A stretch of 64,000 nt of DNA, from assembly GCF_001894885.1 (NCBI RefSeq), contig NZ_BCXB01000001.1:372001-436000 (forward strand). The letters are read 5' to 3'. Below, one piece after another: positions 33,003-42,455 of this stretch. The stretch comes from Rhodococcus marinonascens NBRC 14363. GTDB lineage: Bacteria; Actinomycetota; Actinomycetes; Mycobacteriales; Mycobacteriaceae. Position 1 is the first letter of the stretch, and each line of letters opens with the position of its first letter. A model generated the notes under the pieces. It was not told where the DNA came from. It was given only the letters and a program-made list of their open reading frames with translations, and did no database searches. A program made the translations under genes and the position numbers.

Positions 33003-33650
33003 CTACCGGACGCCTCGCGTTCGGAACTGGACGCTGATTCGCGGTCCGAGCGGGCGGGCACTCTTCGGTACGCAATGTTCCCAGGTGCGCTGGCAGGATC
33101 CACCCATCACCAGTAGATCGCCGTGGCCCAGCGAGTACCGGATCGAGCGCCCGCCGCCGCGTGGACGCAACATCAGCGCTCGTGCCGTGCCGAGAGACAG
33201 GATGGCCACCATCGTGTCCTCGGTGCGGCTGCGGCCGGTGTCGTCGCCGTGCCAGGCGGCGCTGTCGCCGCCGTCGCGGTAGAAACACAGGCCGGTCGTC
33301 ACGAACGATTCGCCGAGTTCAGCCTGATAGTGACTGCTCAGGGCCCGCCGTGCGGAATCGAGGACCGGATCAGGGAGCGGGTCGTCCTTGCCGTAGAAGC
33401 GGACGAGACGAGGGACATCGACGACGCGGTCGTACATCTGCCTTCGCTCGGCTCGCCACCGCACCGTCTCGGCCAGCGTCGTGAACAACTCGTCCGAACC
33501 GGTCATCCAGTTCGGACGCACGTCGACCCACGCGCCCGACGTCAGCGTGCGCCGCGTGACCGTGGGCCCGAGCTCGCCTAGTTCGACGCCGAACGACGCG
33601 TCGTCGAACAGCGAGGCCTGCAGCTCGTACCCCGAGTTTGCGGAGGACAT
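33003..33650 (-). CDS. AlkB-type Fe(II)/2-oxoglutarate-dependent DNA/RNA repair dioxygenase
   Basis: A 215-residue protein that oxidatively removes alkyl groups from bases. The metal facial triad is visible as the His and Asp of SAAWHGDDTG and a later His (TWEHCVPKS); the 2-oxoglutarate-binding arginines lie in PRISVQFRTRGV. The RFYGKDDPLPDP segment matches the substrate-binding lid of the AlkB family. It is shorter at the N-terminus than E. coli AlkB. Its stop lies next to the aroG stop (convergent, no gap). Confidence 0.88.
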   Translation of the reverse strand: MSSANSGYELQASLFDDASFGVELGELGPTVTRRTLTSGAWVDVRPNWMTGSDELFTTLAETVRWRAERRQMYDRVVDVPRLVRFYGKDDPLPDPVLDSARRALSSHYQAELGESFVTTGLCFYRDGGDSAAWHGDDTGRSRTEDTMVAILSLGTARALMLRPRGGGRSIRYSLGHGDLLVMGGSCQRTWEHCVPKSARPLGPRISVQFRTRGVR

Positions 33651-33771
33651 CAGCTCACTCTACCCGACTATCGAACATATGTTCCCACCCAAAGATTTCT
33701 CCTCTGTCAAGGATTCTGACGAGGTCCCGGAGTTTACGATCCGGGAAGGTCGAGATCGCCGTATCGAAGGA

Positions 33772-34257
33772 TCATCCAATCGCGATCGCGCCAGAGATCG
33801 ATGGAGTCGGCACACCGGGGATGGCTACCGGGCCGATTTGGAGAACCGTTGCGCCCAGCGGGTCCCAGTACGTGATGGCATAGCCGTAGGGCGACGGACG
33901 CGGGTTGATCAATGCCGAGGGAACTCGGCCCCCGGAAAGGTCGGCGGGAAGCCAGAACTCATTCGTCAGGGCCTTGCCCGCGATCGCGTACCTTGCCGTC
34001 TCCGGCGCTCCGGCTTGCGGGTTCGGGATCCGACGCAAGCGCAGGTACTCGCCGTTCGACCCGGGGCGGAGTTGGGTCTCGGTGAACCAATCGACGCTGA
34101 CGACCTCGTAGACGGGCACGTCGGCGTCGAACAGTGCCTGATACCCAGCGGCTCCGACGTCGGAAATCGGGTCGGCCGCTGCCATGCCCGGTCCCAGCGC
34201 CACGCCGGCGAGAAAAATCGCTGCCAATCCTGAAGTGACTCTTCGGCGTACGGCCAT
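33772..34257 (-). CDS. Secreted protein of unknown function
   Basis: About 161 residues. MAVRRRVTSGLAAIFLAGVA with the following ALGPGMAAADP gives a clear Sec signal peptide with AAA-D cleavage. The mature part contains YEVVSVDWFTETQLRPGSNG and AIAGKALTNEFWLPADLSGG, with PRPSPYGYAITYWDPLGATV near the end; I recognise no family. The start at 34257 follows AGAGGGGGG and begins the signal peptide directly; 34296 would add a non-signal leader. Divergent from the DUF4185 gene, 127 bp apart. Confidence 0.65.
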   Translation of the reverse strand: MAVRRRVTSGLAAIFLAGVALGPGMAAADPISDVGAAGYQALFDADVPVYEVVSVDWFTETQLRPGSNGEYLRLRRIPNPQAGAPETARYAIAGKALTNEFWLPADLSGGRVPSALINPRPSPYGYAITYWDPLGATVLQIGPVAIPGVPTPSISGAIAIG

Positions 34258-34384
34258 CTTGTCAGCCCCCCTCTGCGATGATGCGAAAAGCGACATACAA
34301 ACCGTAATGGCGGGATCGCGCCACCTGAGAGTGTGTCGTGTTCAGTGCCAGTTCTGTTACCGCAATCAGGGGAGGACTCCTACC

Positions 34385-35677
34385 ATGACAAGGCTGGTCA
34401 AGACTCTGACGTACGACGAGACGGCCCGATTCGGTTTCCGGGCCACCGATCTCGGATTTACCGCGCAGACCAACCACGGGTACTGCATCACGATCTTCGG
34501 CGACACGTTCAACGACACGCCCGATCCCGCACCCGACCAGGACTGGCGCAGTCCGGTCGGGCTACGGCAATCCAACGCCGACATCGAGAACGGAATCATC
34601 TGGGACAACGCCATCAGCGGTGCCCGAGCGGAGCAGATGCTGCCGTATCGGCATTTCCGCGGCGACGGCATCACCCAGATTCCGAACGATTTGATCCACC
34701 TACCCGACGGCCGCTATATGCTGACCACGTTCGGCGTGCGGGACTGGGCCAACGCCAGCCGGGGAGGTTCGTGGACGACGTGGAATTCGAGGATGTGGAC
34801 CTCGACCGACGCCCATGGGGAGAACTGGGTCCGTAGCTGGGACGTCGAGGCCAACCACGTGAACTTCGACTTCCCCAACGGCTGGGAGTGGAGCCACTTC
34901 CAGAACAACAGCATGATCATGTTTCCGGGCGAGCCGTGGGTCTACTTCTACGGCACCAACGAAGGCCGCTGGAACGGCGGCGGCATCCACCTGATGCGTG
35001 TCAACTGGACATCGATGTGGCATCGCAGCACCTACGAGTTCTGGGGTGCCGACGCGAGCGGAACCTGGGCGTGGCGCCGCGGCGGGAACACCACCCCCAT
35101 CCTGATTCCCACCTTGCCGAACAACGCGATCGGAGAACTGTGCGCACAGGTCATCGATGGCCGGGTGGTGCTCGCCTACATCGATGGAATCCTCGGTGCG
35201 GTCACCCGCACCTCGCCGCGCCCCGAAGGACTGTGGACGGGCCCGAAGGTTCAGGTCACCGGCATCGCCGCGCCCGCGCTGTACGCCGCGGCAATCCACC
35301 CCTTCAGCCACCTGGGCCGGGCGCAGATGCTGCTTTCTCAGTGGCCGCAGAATCCTCTGAATCCGGCGGCACCGACCATCTGGTACGGCGTCAAGCAGTG
35401 GGAGGTCAGCCTCGAAGGCTCGCTGATGTTCACCAAGAACGCGCGGATGCTCGAAGACACGGGCAACGTGCCGGACGGCATTGTCACCCCCGAGTGCTAC
35501 CGCGGATACCTCACGCCCCAGCTGCAGAATCTCGAGCGAAAGGAGCTGGCCGAAGTGTTGATCGATCTCGCCGACGATGATGTCGACCCGGACTGCATCA
35601 ACCAGGCCGTAACCACCGACGAGATCGAGGACACTCGTACCTCGCCCGCGTCGACGAACAACTTCGGCGAAAAGTAA
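34385..35677 (+). CDS. DUF4185 domain-containing protein
   Basis: A 430-residue protein spanning one DUF4185 domain, a five-bladed beta-propeller-like fold seen in actinobacteria and linked to arabinofuranose-cleaving glycoside hydrolases. Evidence: TRLVKTLTYDETARFGFRAT, YCITIFGDTFNDTPDPAPDQ (the GDTF motif of the domain) and WVYFYGTNEGRWNGGGIHLM with VRDWANASRGGSWTTWNS. The C-terminus is acidic (LIDLADDDVDPDCINQ). No signal peptide is visible, so the site of action is unclear. The ATG at 34385 has GGGGAGGACTCC upstream. If enzymatic it would act on cell-wall arabinan, but that is inference. Confidence 0.75.
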   Translation: MTRLVKTLTYDETARFGFRATDLGFTAQTNHGYCITIFGDTFNDTPDPAPDQDWRSPVGLRQSNADIENGIIWDNAISGARAEQMLPYRHFRGDGITQIPNDLIHLPDGRYMLTTFGVRDWANASRGGSWTTWNSRMWTSTDAHGENWVRSWDVEANHVNFDFPNGWEWSHFQNNSMIMFPGEPWVYFYGTNEGRWNGGGIHLMRVNWTSMWHRSTYEFWGADASGTWAWRRGGNTTPILIPTLPNNAIGELCAQVIDGRVVLAYIDGILGAVTRTSPRPEGLWTGPKVQVTGIAAPALYAAAIHPFSHLGRAQMLLSQWPQNPLNPAAPTIWYGVKQWEVSLEGSLMFTKNARMLEDTGNVPDGIVTPECYRGYLTPQLQNLERKELAEVLIDLADDDVDPDCINQAVTTDEIEDTRTSPASTNNFGEK

Positions 35678-35909
35678 CACGGAGGCTGGTCCAGCGCTGA
35701 AATCTCTGCGCTGACCGAAAGGTCGACCACGACACGATCTCGGTCCTCGAGAGCGGACGTGCCGGTCGGGCCGAGATCCCGCGTTGACATGAGCTTTGTA
35801 CAGGGGACCTGCCGTTGTGGCCTCAGCCGGTCGGGGTCAAGGTGTCCTGTCGGCGTTCATAGACGGGCCCACCCGGCCCCCGTCATCGGGTTCACTGCTG
35901 CCAACGGTG

Positions 35910-38039
35910 TCATCGTCTCCGGTTGTGCCGACTGGGCCACCAGAACGGACGCCCCTCGAGCGCGGACAGACTCGGCACCAACATCGGAGCCATCGCGAAA
36001 GCGGCGATCGCAACGCCGATTGCCACACCGAATCCGAGTTGGACGAGGTTCGCCAGCCCTGTGAGGGTCAGCGATGCGAATGTCAGTGCGAGGATCAGCC
36101 CCGCCGCTGCCACGGTGGGCGCGTCGTTCGCGACGGCGATCCGCGCCGCGTCGCGCGCGCGGTGACCATTGCGGAACTCCTCTCGCAGCCGCGAGGCGAG
36201 CAGGATGTTGTAGTCGGTTCCGATCGCGACGACGAACAGGTAGAGCACGATCGGAATCGAGAAATCGATGCCGACGTATCCGAGGCCGTGCAGGAACATG
36301 AGCACCACTGATCCGAGAGTGGCAACGAATGTCAGTGCGACGCAGATCAACAGATTGAGGGGAGCCAGCACCGCGAGTAGCAGCAGGGCCAGGATCACGG
36401 CGATCGCGATACCGGCGACCGGGAACACGAGACGGGTGTCGGCAGCAAGCTGCTCTCTGACGTCGGCGAATGTGGATGTCTGTCCTCCCACAACGACTTC
36501 CGCGCCCGGGACGGCGCCGTGGGCTGCATCCCGGATCGGCCCCTCGACCAGGTCGAGGGCCGAATTCGTATAGGGGTCGTCGCCGAGGACCACGTTGACG
36601 AGGGCCGCGTGACCGTCCTGGCTGAGCTGCGGCGGGGCCACCGAGGACACACCTGGCACCTGCGACACAGACGTGACGAGTGGAGTGAGGGAGTTCGGGT
36701 CGAGCGGACCCGGCGCAACTACGTACACCTGGGTCGGGCTGAGCGCGCCGGCGGGGAACGACTTCCCGAGAGTGTCGAATGCTTGCTGTGACGGGGTGTC
36801 AGAGGGTAATTCACCCAGCGTGTTGTACGTCGATTTGTAGCCCGAAGCGAAGGATGCCAGCGCGATCAGCACCACACCGACGGCGGCGGCGAACACGGCC
36901 GGGCGGCGCCCGATCGCGGCGCCGATCGAGGCGAACGGTGTGTGGGGACTGTCGTGACCCGGCCCGAGTGGCCAGAACAGGTGCCGGCCGAGAACGGTGA
37001 ACACCGCGGGGATGAGCGTCAATGCGGTCACGAGCATGACGGCCACGGCCACAACGAGCCCGGGTGCGAGCGTCGAGAGCGAGCCGAGTTGCGCCAGTAG
37101 GAGGGCGGCGAAGGCGACGATAACCGTCAGTGCCGACGATGCGATCACCCTCCCCACGACGCCGACCGAGAAGATCAACGATTCCTCGTGTTCGGACATG
37201 CCGGTCCCTGTTTCGAGGCGTCCTTCGCGCGCATTTTGCCGCAACCGTTCGCGATAGCGGAACAGCAGGAAGACGATGTAGTCCGTGCCGACGCCGAACA
37301 GGACGACGACCAGTAGAGGTTGCAGCGTCGTGCTGACCTCGAAGTCGAACACATTTGCCAGCATGGCGGTGAGCCCTGTAACCACCGCTAACACGGCTCC
37401 GATCACGACTACCGGCAACACCGAGATGATGGGACTGCGGAAGATCAGGCCGAGTAGGGCGAGGATGATGATGACGGTCGCGATCGTGATGACCTTGTCC
37501 GCGTTGTCGTAGGCGGCGGTGGTGTCGACCTGTATGGCTGCGTTCCCCGTCAGGCCGCTGACGAGTCCGCTGCCCTCGAGTTGCGTCTCGGCGTCGGCGC
37601 GGACGATCGGCACGGCGGCATCGACCTGCTCGTCGCCGGGTTGTCCGTTGAAAATCACTTGAAGGGCGGCGGCCTTCCCGTCGGTCGACAACGAGGCCGG
37701 CGATTCCTGCACACTCAACACACCTGGTATGGCCGAATCTTGCAGCGAGGTAGCGAGACTCAGTGCCGTTTGCTGATCAGTGGTGGACAGGTCTGCGCCG
37801 TCGGCACGAGTGACCACCAGGCTTCCGGTAGCGCCCGACTGAGTGGGGAAGTATTCGCTGCCGACGTCCTGGGCCTCTGAGGACTCGAATGAACTGGGAA
37901 GGAACGACTGTTGGTTGCCGGTGGTGTAGTCGTCGAGACTGGGCGCGAACACAATGACGGCGATCGCGGCGACCACCCATGCCGCGATGATCTGCCACGG
38001 ATGCGTGACGACTGTGCGAGCAATGTAGGCAAACATCAT
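35910..38039 (-). CDS. MMPL-family RND transporter
   Basis: A 709-residue membrane transporter of the MmpL/ActII-3 type. It has 12 predicted TM segments in two halves: an N-terminal helix (PWQIIAAWVVAAIAVIVFAP), a periplasmic loop of about 130 residues, five helices (LQPLLVVVLFGVGTDYIVFL carries the GxxxDY proton-relay motif, and FSIPIVLYLFVVAIGTDYNI repeats it in the second half), then a second loop and helices. Such proteins export lipids or siderophores of the mycomembrane, or drugs. No MmpS or lipid-synthesis partner is adjacent. Convergent with the DUF4185 gene. Confidence 0.9.
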   Translation of the reverse strand: MMFAYIARTVVTHPWQIIAAWVVAAIAVIVFAPSLDDYTTGNQQSFLPSSFESSEAQDVGSEYFPTQSGATGSLVVTRADGADLSTTDQQTALSLATSLQDSAIPGVLSVQESPASLSTDGKAAALQVIFNGQPGDEQVDAAVPIVRADAETQLEGSGLVSGLTGNAAIQVDTTAAYDNADKVITIATVIIILALLGLIFRSPIISVLPVVVIGAVLAVVTGLTAMLANVFDFEVSTTLQPLLVVVLFGVGTDYIVFLLFRYRERLRQNAREGRLETGTGMSEHEESLIFSVGVVGRVIASSALTVIVAFAALLLAQLGSLSTLAPGLVVAVAVMLVTALTLIPAVFTVLGRHLFWPLGPGHDSPHTPFASIGAAIGRRPAVFAAAVGVVLIALASFASGYKSTYNTLGELPSDTPSQQAFDTLGKSFPAGALSPTQVYVVAPGPLDPNSLTPLVTSVSQVPGVSSVAPPQLSQDGHAALVNVVLGDDPYTNSALDLVEGPIRDAAHGAVPGAEVVVGGQTSTFADVREQLAADTRLVFPVAGIAIAVILALLLLAVLAPLNLLICVALTFVATLGSVVLMFLHGLGYVGIDFSIPIVLYLFVVAIGTDYNILLASRLREEFRNGHRARDAARIAVANDAPTVAAAGLILALTFASLTLTGLANLVQLGFGVAIGVAIAAFAMAPMLVPSLSALEGRPFWWPSRHNRRR

Positions 38040-38214
38040 TCCCCGTTCCGGGAGACGAAGGTTCGACCGCCCGGGCAGGGTGGTCGCACACTGCCTCGTT
38101 ATCGTCGCACGCAGCGGGTTGAGAAGGTTGCGAATGAGCGCAGTTCAGTCCTGGAGCGGGCACGCGGCCCAGCTCCAGGTCAGGGAGCGGGGCCGCAGTG
38201 GATCGTGGTGCTCG

Positions 38215-39126
38215 TTACCGCAAAGGCGTGAAATCTCGGCTACCGAGGTAGTCGGGGCGGCGCGCGGGCGCGGCGAACGGTTCCGTCAGTGTGTTCTCCA
38301 CACTGTTGAACACGATGAAGAGGTTGGAGCGGGCGAACGGTGTGATGTTGCCGTTCGAGCCGTGCATACAGTTGGAATCGAATACGGTGGCCGAGCCTGC
38401 TCCACCGGTCATTACGTCGATTCCGTACTCGTTGGCCATTCGCGTCAGGGTGGGGCGATCAGGAGATCCGGTCGGCGGGACGTAACTGACCAGAGACTCT
38501 TTGTAGTAATCCTCCGGGGTCTGCCCCGCGCACGAGACGAAAGCGCGGTGCGAGCCGGGCATTATCATCAGCCCGCCGTTGTGCCCGTAGTTCTCGGTCA
38601 GCGCGATCGAGATACTCGCGGCCCGGGGTCTCGGCATTCCGTCTTCGGCATGCCAGGTCTCGAAGTCGGAGTGCCAGTAGAACGGCCCACCGGTGAAGCC
38701 GGGCTTGAAGTTCAGCCGAGACTGGTGGATGTACACCTCGGAGCCGAGGATCTGCCTGGCGATGCCGACGACTTCGGGCCTTCGGACGATATCGTCGACG
38801 ACGTCGCTGAGGTGATGGACGTCGAAAACGGAACGGACGTCGCCGTCGCCGTTCTCACGCACCACGCGGGCATCGCCGCGTAGGGTGTCGGTTTCTGCGA
38901 GGCGCGTCATCTCGTCCATGAGGTCGAACACGTCTCGCGGAGGGATGATCTTGTCGGCGCAGTGGTAGCCGAGACTGTCGTAGTCGGCGACCTGGGCGAC
39001 TACGAGCGGTCCGGACTTTGGGTCACCACCAAGTGGATCGAACCAGGTGACCGGATCCTCTCGGAGTGACGTCGTGCATTCGTTGCGGTCCCGCGTGGGG
39101 TAATTGTCGACGACGGCCGTACGCAT
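38215..39126 (-). CDS. ectD: Ectoine hydroxylase
   Basis: About 303 residues. This Fe(II)/2-oxoglutarate dioxygenase converts ectoine to 5-hydroxyectoine. The EctD signature is intact: HQSRLNFKPGFTGGPFYWHS, DFETWHAEDGMPRPRAASIS, LTENYGHNGGLMIMPGSHRA; the iron ligands are the H-x-D of YWHSD and the His of CMHGSNGN. The ATG at 39126 is preceded by GGTGAAACACGAG. In most bacteria ectD follows ectABC; here the neighbours are an MMPL transporter and LysE, so ectoine must be made from another locus or imported. A role in osmotic or thermal protection is expected. Confidence 0.93.
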   Translation of the reverse strand: MRTAVVDNYPTRDRNECTTSLREDPVTWFDPLGGDPKSGPLVVAQVADYDSLGYHCADKIIPPRDVFDLMDEMTRLAETDTLRGDARVVRENGDGDVRSVFDVHHLSDVVDDIVRRPEVVGIARQILGSEVYIHQSRLNFKPGFTGGPFYWHSDFETWHAEDGMPRPRAASISIALTENYGHNGGLMIMPGSHRAFVSCAGQTPEDYYKESLVSYVPPTGSPDRPTLTRMANEYGIDVMTGGAGSATVFDSNCMHGSNGNITPFARSNLFIVFNSVENTLTEPFAAPARRPDYLGSRDFTPLR

Positions 39127-39270
39127 AACTCGTGTTTCACCCTTTCGGATTGGACAACGATCTACGCCTCCGACGTTCCCACTGGTCGTCAACGATTGCA
39201 ATAGGACACAGGTCCAGTGAAGCTGGACTGGACCGCGACGACGAGGCGTCGCGGTGGGATCCTCACCGTC

Positions 39271-39909
39271 ATGGTCAACTCGGCGGCAGTACTCGGTGTG
39301 GCGGCGATCGCGCTCGGCTTGGTCCTCACCCCAGGCCCCAACATGCTGTATCTGGTCTCACGCAGCATTACTCAGGGGCGAAGGGCGGGCCTGATCTCAC
39401 TGGCCGGTGTCGCTTTCGGGTTCCTGTGCTATCTGGCCGCTGCAATTCTGGGAATCTCGGCGTTGTTCTCGGCGGTTCCGCAGGCGTACACGGCGTTGAA
39501 ACTAGTGGGGGCGTGCTATCTAGGGTGGCTCGCTTGGCAGGCATTGAAGCCTGGTGGCACGGCGATCTTCGCCCGAGACCAGTCGGAACACGGAGCGGTG
39601 CGAACGGATTCTTCGCGGAAGCTCTTCCTCATGGGTCTGACCACCAATCTTCTCAATCCCAAGATAGCCATCCTGTACTTGGCTCTGATCCCGCAGTTCG
39701 TCCACCCTGCGGCCGGGTCTGTGTGGCTGCAGAGCCTGTTGCTCGGCGGTGTACAGATCACCGTCGCGCTGACCTTGAACGCGGTGATCGTGTGTCTGGC
39801 AGGATCTGTCGCGGTCTTCCTGTCGGATCGGCCGACGTGGGCTCGGGCCCAGAAGCTGTTGATGGGCACAGTCCTCGGCGGTCTCGCCGTCCATCTGGCG
39901 GTCGATTGA
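39271..39909 (+). CDS. LysE/RhtB-family amino-acid exporter
   Basis: A 212-residue six-helix exporter. The family start VLTPGPNMLYLVSRSITQGR with GVAFGFLCYLAAAILGISAL and FLMGLTTNLLNPKIAILYLA (the 'NP-KA---FL' motif) are canonical. The ATG at 39271 precedes MVNSAAVLGVAAIALG. Divergent from ectD and convergent with the PepSY gene. The transported amino acid is unknown; possible links to ectoine osmotic balance are speculation. Confidence 0.88.
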   Translation: MVNSAAVLGVAAIALGLVLTPGPNMLYLVSRSITQGRRAGLISLAGVAFGFLCYLAAAILGISALFSAVPQAYTALKLVGACYLGWLAWQALKPGGTAIFARDQSEHGAVRTDSSRKLFLMGLTTNLLNPKIAILYLALIPQFVHPAAGSVWLQSLLLGGVQITVALTLNAVIVCLAGSVAVFLSDRPTWARAQKLLMGTVLGGLAVHLAVD

Positions 39910-39988
39910 GCGGCTTCGTTGAGCCGGGAGTGCTCCGGACGTGAAGTTGCCGGCCGGGACGCTGCGCAAGCCCCCCGACCGGCTGAAA

Positions 39989-41392
39989 TCACGCCTCTAC
40001 GCGGGATCGCCTGTATGCCCCGATCATTGCATCGATCAAGACGAATGCGAGCAGGCTCACAACGAGTGGCGGCACGAACCATCCGATGGTGCCGACGACG
40101 GCGGCCCCAACCGCGAGGTGCCACGCGCGGAGGCGCCGAACCGACCCCCTGGCAGGTGGTCGGCCGACAGCCCACTGTGAACCACGCGTCGGTCGCCTGT
40201 GCCACCACATGAGGTATCCGCGCACGATCACCGTCATGAGCGCGACGGTGAGTGCGAGCAGGGCTAGCTGGTTCGCGAGGCCGAACAGCAGACCCGAGTG
40301 CAGCTGAACTCCCCAGGAGGTCAGCTTGGCGGCGAGGGGCCAGTCGGCGAAACGCACCGTGTCCGTCACCGTCCCTGTCTCGCCGTCGATGGCGATGGTG
40401 TCGGTGCTGAATACCCAAGATTCGCGCGTTTGGGTAACGGTGAACGCGGTGTCGGCCGTCGCGGGTATCGAGGCCTCGACTGCTCCGTCGACCCCGTGCT
40501 TGCGCGCGATAGCCAGTACCGAGTCGATATCGGATACGGCTGTCCCCTCCGGCTGTGTAGACGGCGTGTCCGCGGTGGGCGAGAGGGACTTGGTGATGGA
40601 GGGCGTCGTCAAACTGAGTTCCTCACGCACCGCGCCGGCGTTCTCTTCGGCGTATGCCCAAGTCAGCCCGGTGGCCGAGATCAAGAGCAGACCGAGGCCG
40701 ATCCAGAGGCCGACAGCGCCGTGCCAGCTGAGCGCGCGTCGTCGTCCCTTCGCGGCCAGTTCCGGGGTCAGCAGTCGTGAGGTAGAGGTGTTGCGGCGTC
40801 GGGCACGCAGGTATCGGCTGACCCAGAGATAGATTCCGCCGAGCGCGATGACCCACAGCCATACCGCCGCCAGCTCAATGTAGACGTGTCCGGGCTCGCC
40901 GAGGTTCAGATCTTTGTGGAGCTGGCTGATCCAGGCCCGCACCGGCAACGCGTTGTCGGCGCCGTAGACGGCGGACTCGCCGAGTGCGGCTCCGGTGGCA
41001 GGGTCGATGAAGACGGCGAGCCTTTCCTCCTCGCCGAGCGTTGGGTCGGTGAACAGGACCTGCGTCGTGTCGCCCGGTCCGGGTGCTGGACGGACGCCGG
41101 CCAGGGGCAGGTCCGGTTGCCCCCGCTGCGCGGCCGTGACCTGTTGCGCGACAGGGATCGGTTCACCGGTCGATTCGACGTGCAGGTAGTCGCGGTAGGC
41201 GAACTGCTCGATGGTCAGTGCGGCCGCGTAGAGGCCGCCGCTGATGGTGGCGACGAGGATGAACGGCGCCACGAGGATTCCCGCGTAGAAGTGCAGCCGT
41301 AGCATCAGTGCGCGGAATGTGGAAGCGGTTCCGGGTGAACCGGCGGGGTCTGGTGCGCGCGACGGCGCGCGTTTGGGTATGGAAATGGACAT
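39989..41392 (-). CDS. PepSY-TM domain (iron-regulated-type) membrane protein
   Basis: A 467-residue membrane protein of the PepSY_TM family, often co-regulated with siderophore or copper uptake. The first helix is MLRLHFYAGILVAPFILVAT (the 'R-LH---G---P' motif), a periplasmic PepSY-like domain follows (DSVLAIARKHGVDGAVEASI, WVFSTDTIAIDGETGTVTDT), and pairs of helices (HVYIELAAVWLWVIALGGIY, ALSWHGAVGLWIGLGLLLIS, SWGVQLHSGLLFGLANQLAL) contain conserved His. Such proteins may bind heme and pass electrons to ferric or cupric substrates. The start at 41392 (MSISIPKRAPS) is taken after GAAGGCGAAACGAG. A second membrane gene on the same strand precedes it by 67 bp and may be the operon leader. Confidence 0.85.
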   Translation of the reverse strand: MSISIPKRAPSRAPDPAGSPGTASTFRALMLRLHFYAGILVAPFILVATISGGLYAAALTIEQFAYRDYLHVESTGEPIPVAQQVTAAQRGQPDLPLAGVRPAPGPGDTTQVLFTDPTLGEEERLAVFIDPATGAALGESAVYGADNALPVRAWISQLHKDLNLGEPGHVYIELAAVWLWVIALGGIYLWVSRYLRARRRNTSTSRLLTPELAAKGRRRALSWHGAVGLWIGLGLLLISATGLTWAYAEENAGAVREELSLTTPSITKSLSPTADTPSTQPEGTAVSDIDSVLAIARKHGVDGAVEASIPATADTAFTVTQTRESWVFSTDTIAIDGETGTVTDTVRFADWPLAAKLTSWGVQLHSGLLFGLANQLALLALTVALMTVIVRGYLMWWHRRPTRGSQWAVGRPPARGSVRRLRAWHLAVGAAVVGTIGWFVPPLVVSLLAFVLIDAMIGAYRRSRVEA

Positions 41393-41459
41393 TGACAGTC
41401 TCGTTTCGCCTTCAGAGGGCAGGGGGAGCGCAGCGGCGCCCACCTGCCGGTGCGCGTCG

Positions 41460-42005
41460 CTACGAGAAGAGGTGTGCGAAAGTCCTTGGTGGTCCACGGG
41501 TTCCGATGCCCGAAGAGGCGAGTAGGCGAAGAACCACCCGTGCGTGGTAGACGAGGGGCTGCGCCGTCGAGTGATCGGAGTCGACACCGACCGCTCTCAA
41601 CAGCACCCGTGTCACACGCCTCACGACGGATGTCGCTATCGAGAATCCGCGCTCGGCCGCGCGAATCAGTAAGGCGGTGACCAGCACTGCGGCCGCGTGT
41701 GCAGAGATCATCGACACGGACGGCAGGCTCATGGGATGTGCAGACGCAGCGGCGGGAACCGAGTGCCCGATGACCTGACCCGCGAAGAGGATGGCCATCA
41801 GTGTCAGGAGCGGATTACGTGTGCTGCGAAGGGATGCCCCGGCCACACCGACAGCTGCGCAGACGAGTACCAGCAAGGCCAAAGACCCCTGGCCGATGGA
41901 CGTGTGACCGCCGCTCGCCGCATGCGTGGCGATGCTCGTCGCGCCCGACATGCCGCCCACGAAGGCACCGCGCAGCTGCACGGTGCCAGGGCGTTGCGGA
42001 GTCAT
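41460..42005 (-). CDS. Small integral membrane protein next to the PepSY gene, function unknown
   Basis: 181 residues from the ATG at 42005 (MTPQRPGTVQLRGAFVGGMS). Four or so hydrophobic segments are seen (SLALLVLVCAAVGVAGASL, NPLLTLMAILFAGQVIGHSV, SMISAHAAAVLVTALLIRAA), with His residues at membrane edges (HAASGGHTS, GHSVPAAASAHPMS). It is probably co-transcribed with the PepSY gene downstream, and I infer a shared role in metal handling. The C-terminal tail is basic. No named family recognised. Confidence 0.65.
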   Translation of the reverse strand: MTPQRPGTVQLRGAFVGGMSGATSIATHAASGGHTSIGQGSLALLVLVCAAVGVAGASLRSTRNPLLTLMAILFAGQVIGHSVPAAASAHPMSLPSVSMISAHAAAVLVTALLIRAAERGFSIATSVVRRVTRVLLRAVGVDSDHSTAQPLVYHARVVLRLLASSGIGTRGPPRTFAHLFS

Positions 42006-42058
42006 GGAGGCAGCGTACCTGTGGTCAGGAGCTGCAGGTACCCCATGCGATCGCCGGC

Positions 42059-42096
42059 GATGGGATACGAATTTCACGTCACAGTGGACGCGGAAC
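42059..42096 (+). repeat. Detached copy of the 5' end of the VOC gene at 44426
   Basis: ATGGGATACGAATTTCACGT and the following CACAGTGGACGCGGAA match ATGGGATATGAATTTCAGGT and CACAGTGGATGCGGAA at 44426 with few differences, encoding [12 protein letters not shown] versus MGYEFQVTVDAE. Similarity stops after about 38 bases. It ends where the oxalyl-CoA-decarboxylase fragment begins on the opposite strand, so it marks a recombination scar. Confidence 0.7.
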
Positions 42097-42316
42097 ACGC
42101 AAGCGGGCGTGCCGTGGCCGGTTGGTCGAGTTCCTGGTAGTCGCCCTGCTCGAGGTTGACGATCGTGCGGTCGCTCGATCCGCTGATCTGGATCATTGGA
42201 AGACAGTTGACGGTCGCGTTCGCGAGCGCCACCAGCCCGTTGAGGAAGCCCGGCGCCGACACTGTCAGGCAGATGCCGGGGCGCCCGGTGAGATAGCCCG
42301 CGGCGGCGATCTTCCC
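42097..42316 (-). pseudogene. Fragment of oxalyl-CoA decarboxylase (TPP enzyme)
   Basis: The minus-strand frame reads [40 protein letters not shown] and [20 protein letters not shown], followed by [11 protein letters not shown]. This is the PYR-domain region of oxalyl-CoA decarboxylase, very close to the known '[24 protein letters not shown]' sequence. Neither the N-terminal start nor the TPP-binding domain is present, so only about 70 residues of about 570 remain. Confidence 0.8.
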
Positions 42317-42455
42317 AGAGCATCCCCCCGCAGCGGTGCCGGTCCGCCCGTGCGGCCAGGCCGGACCGAAACGTTGGGCATGCCCGGATGTCGGCTCTCG
42401 GTGCGGCCGACGGCGCACGGTCGACAAAATAGGTCATATGACCTAGTCTTGTGTC

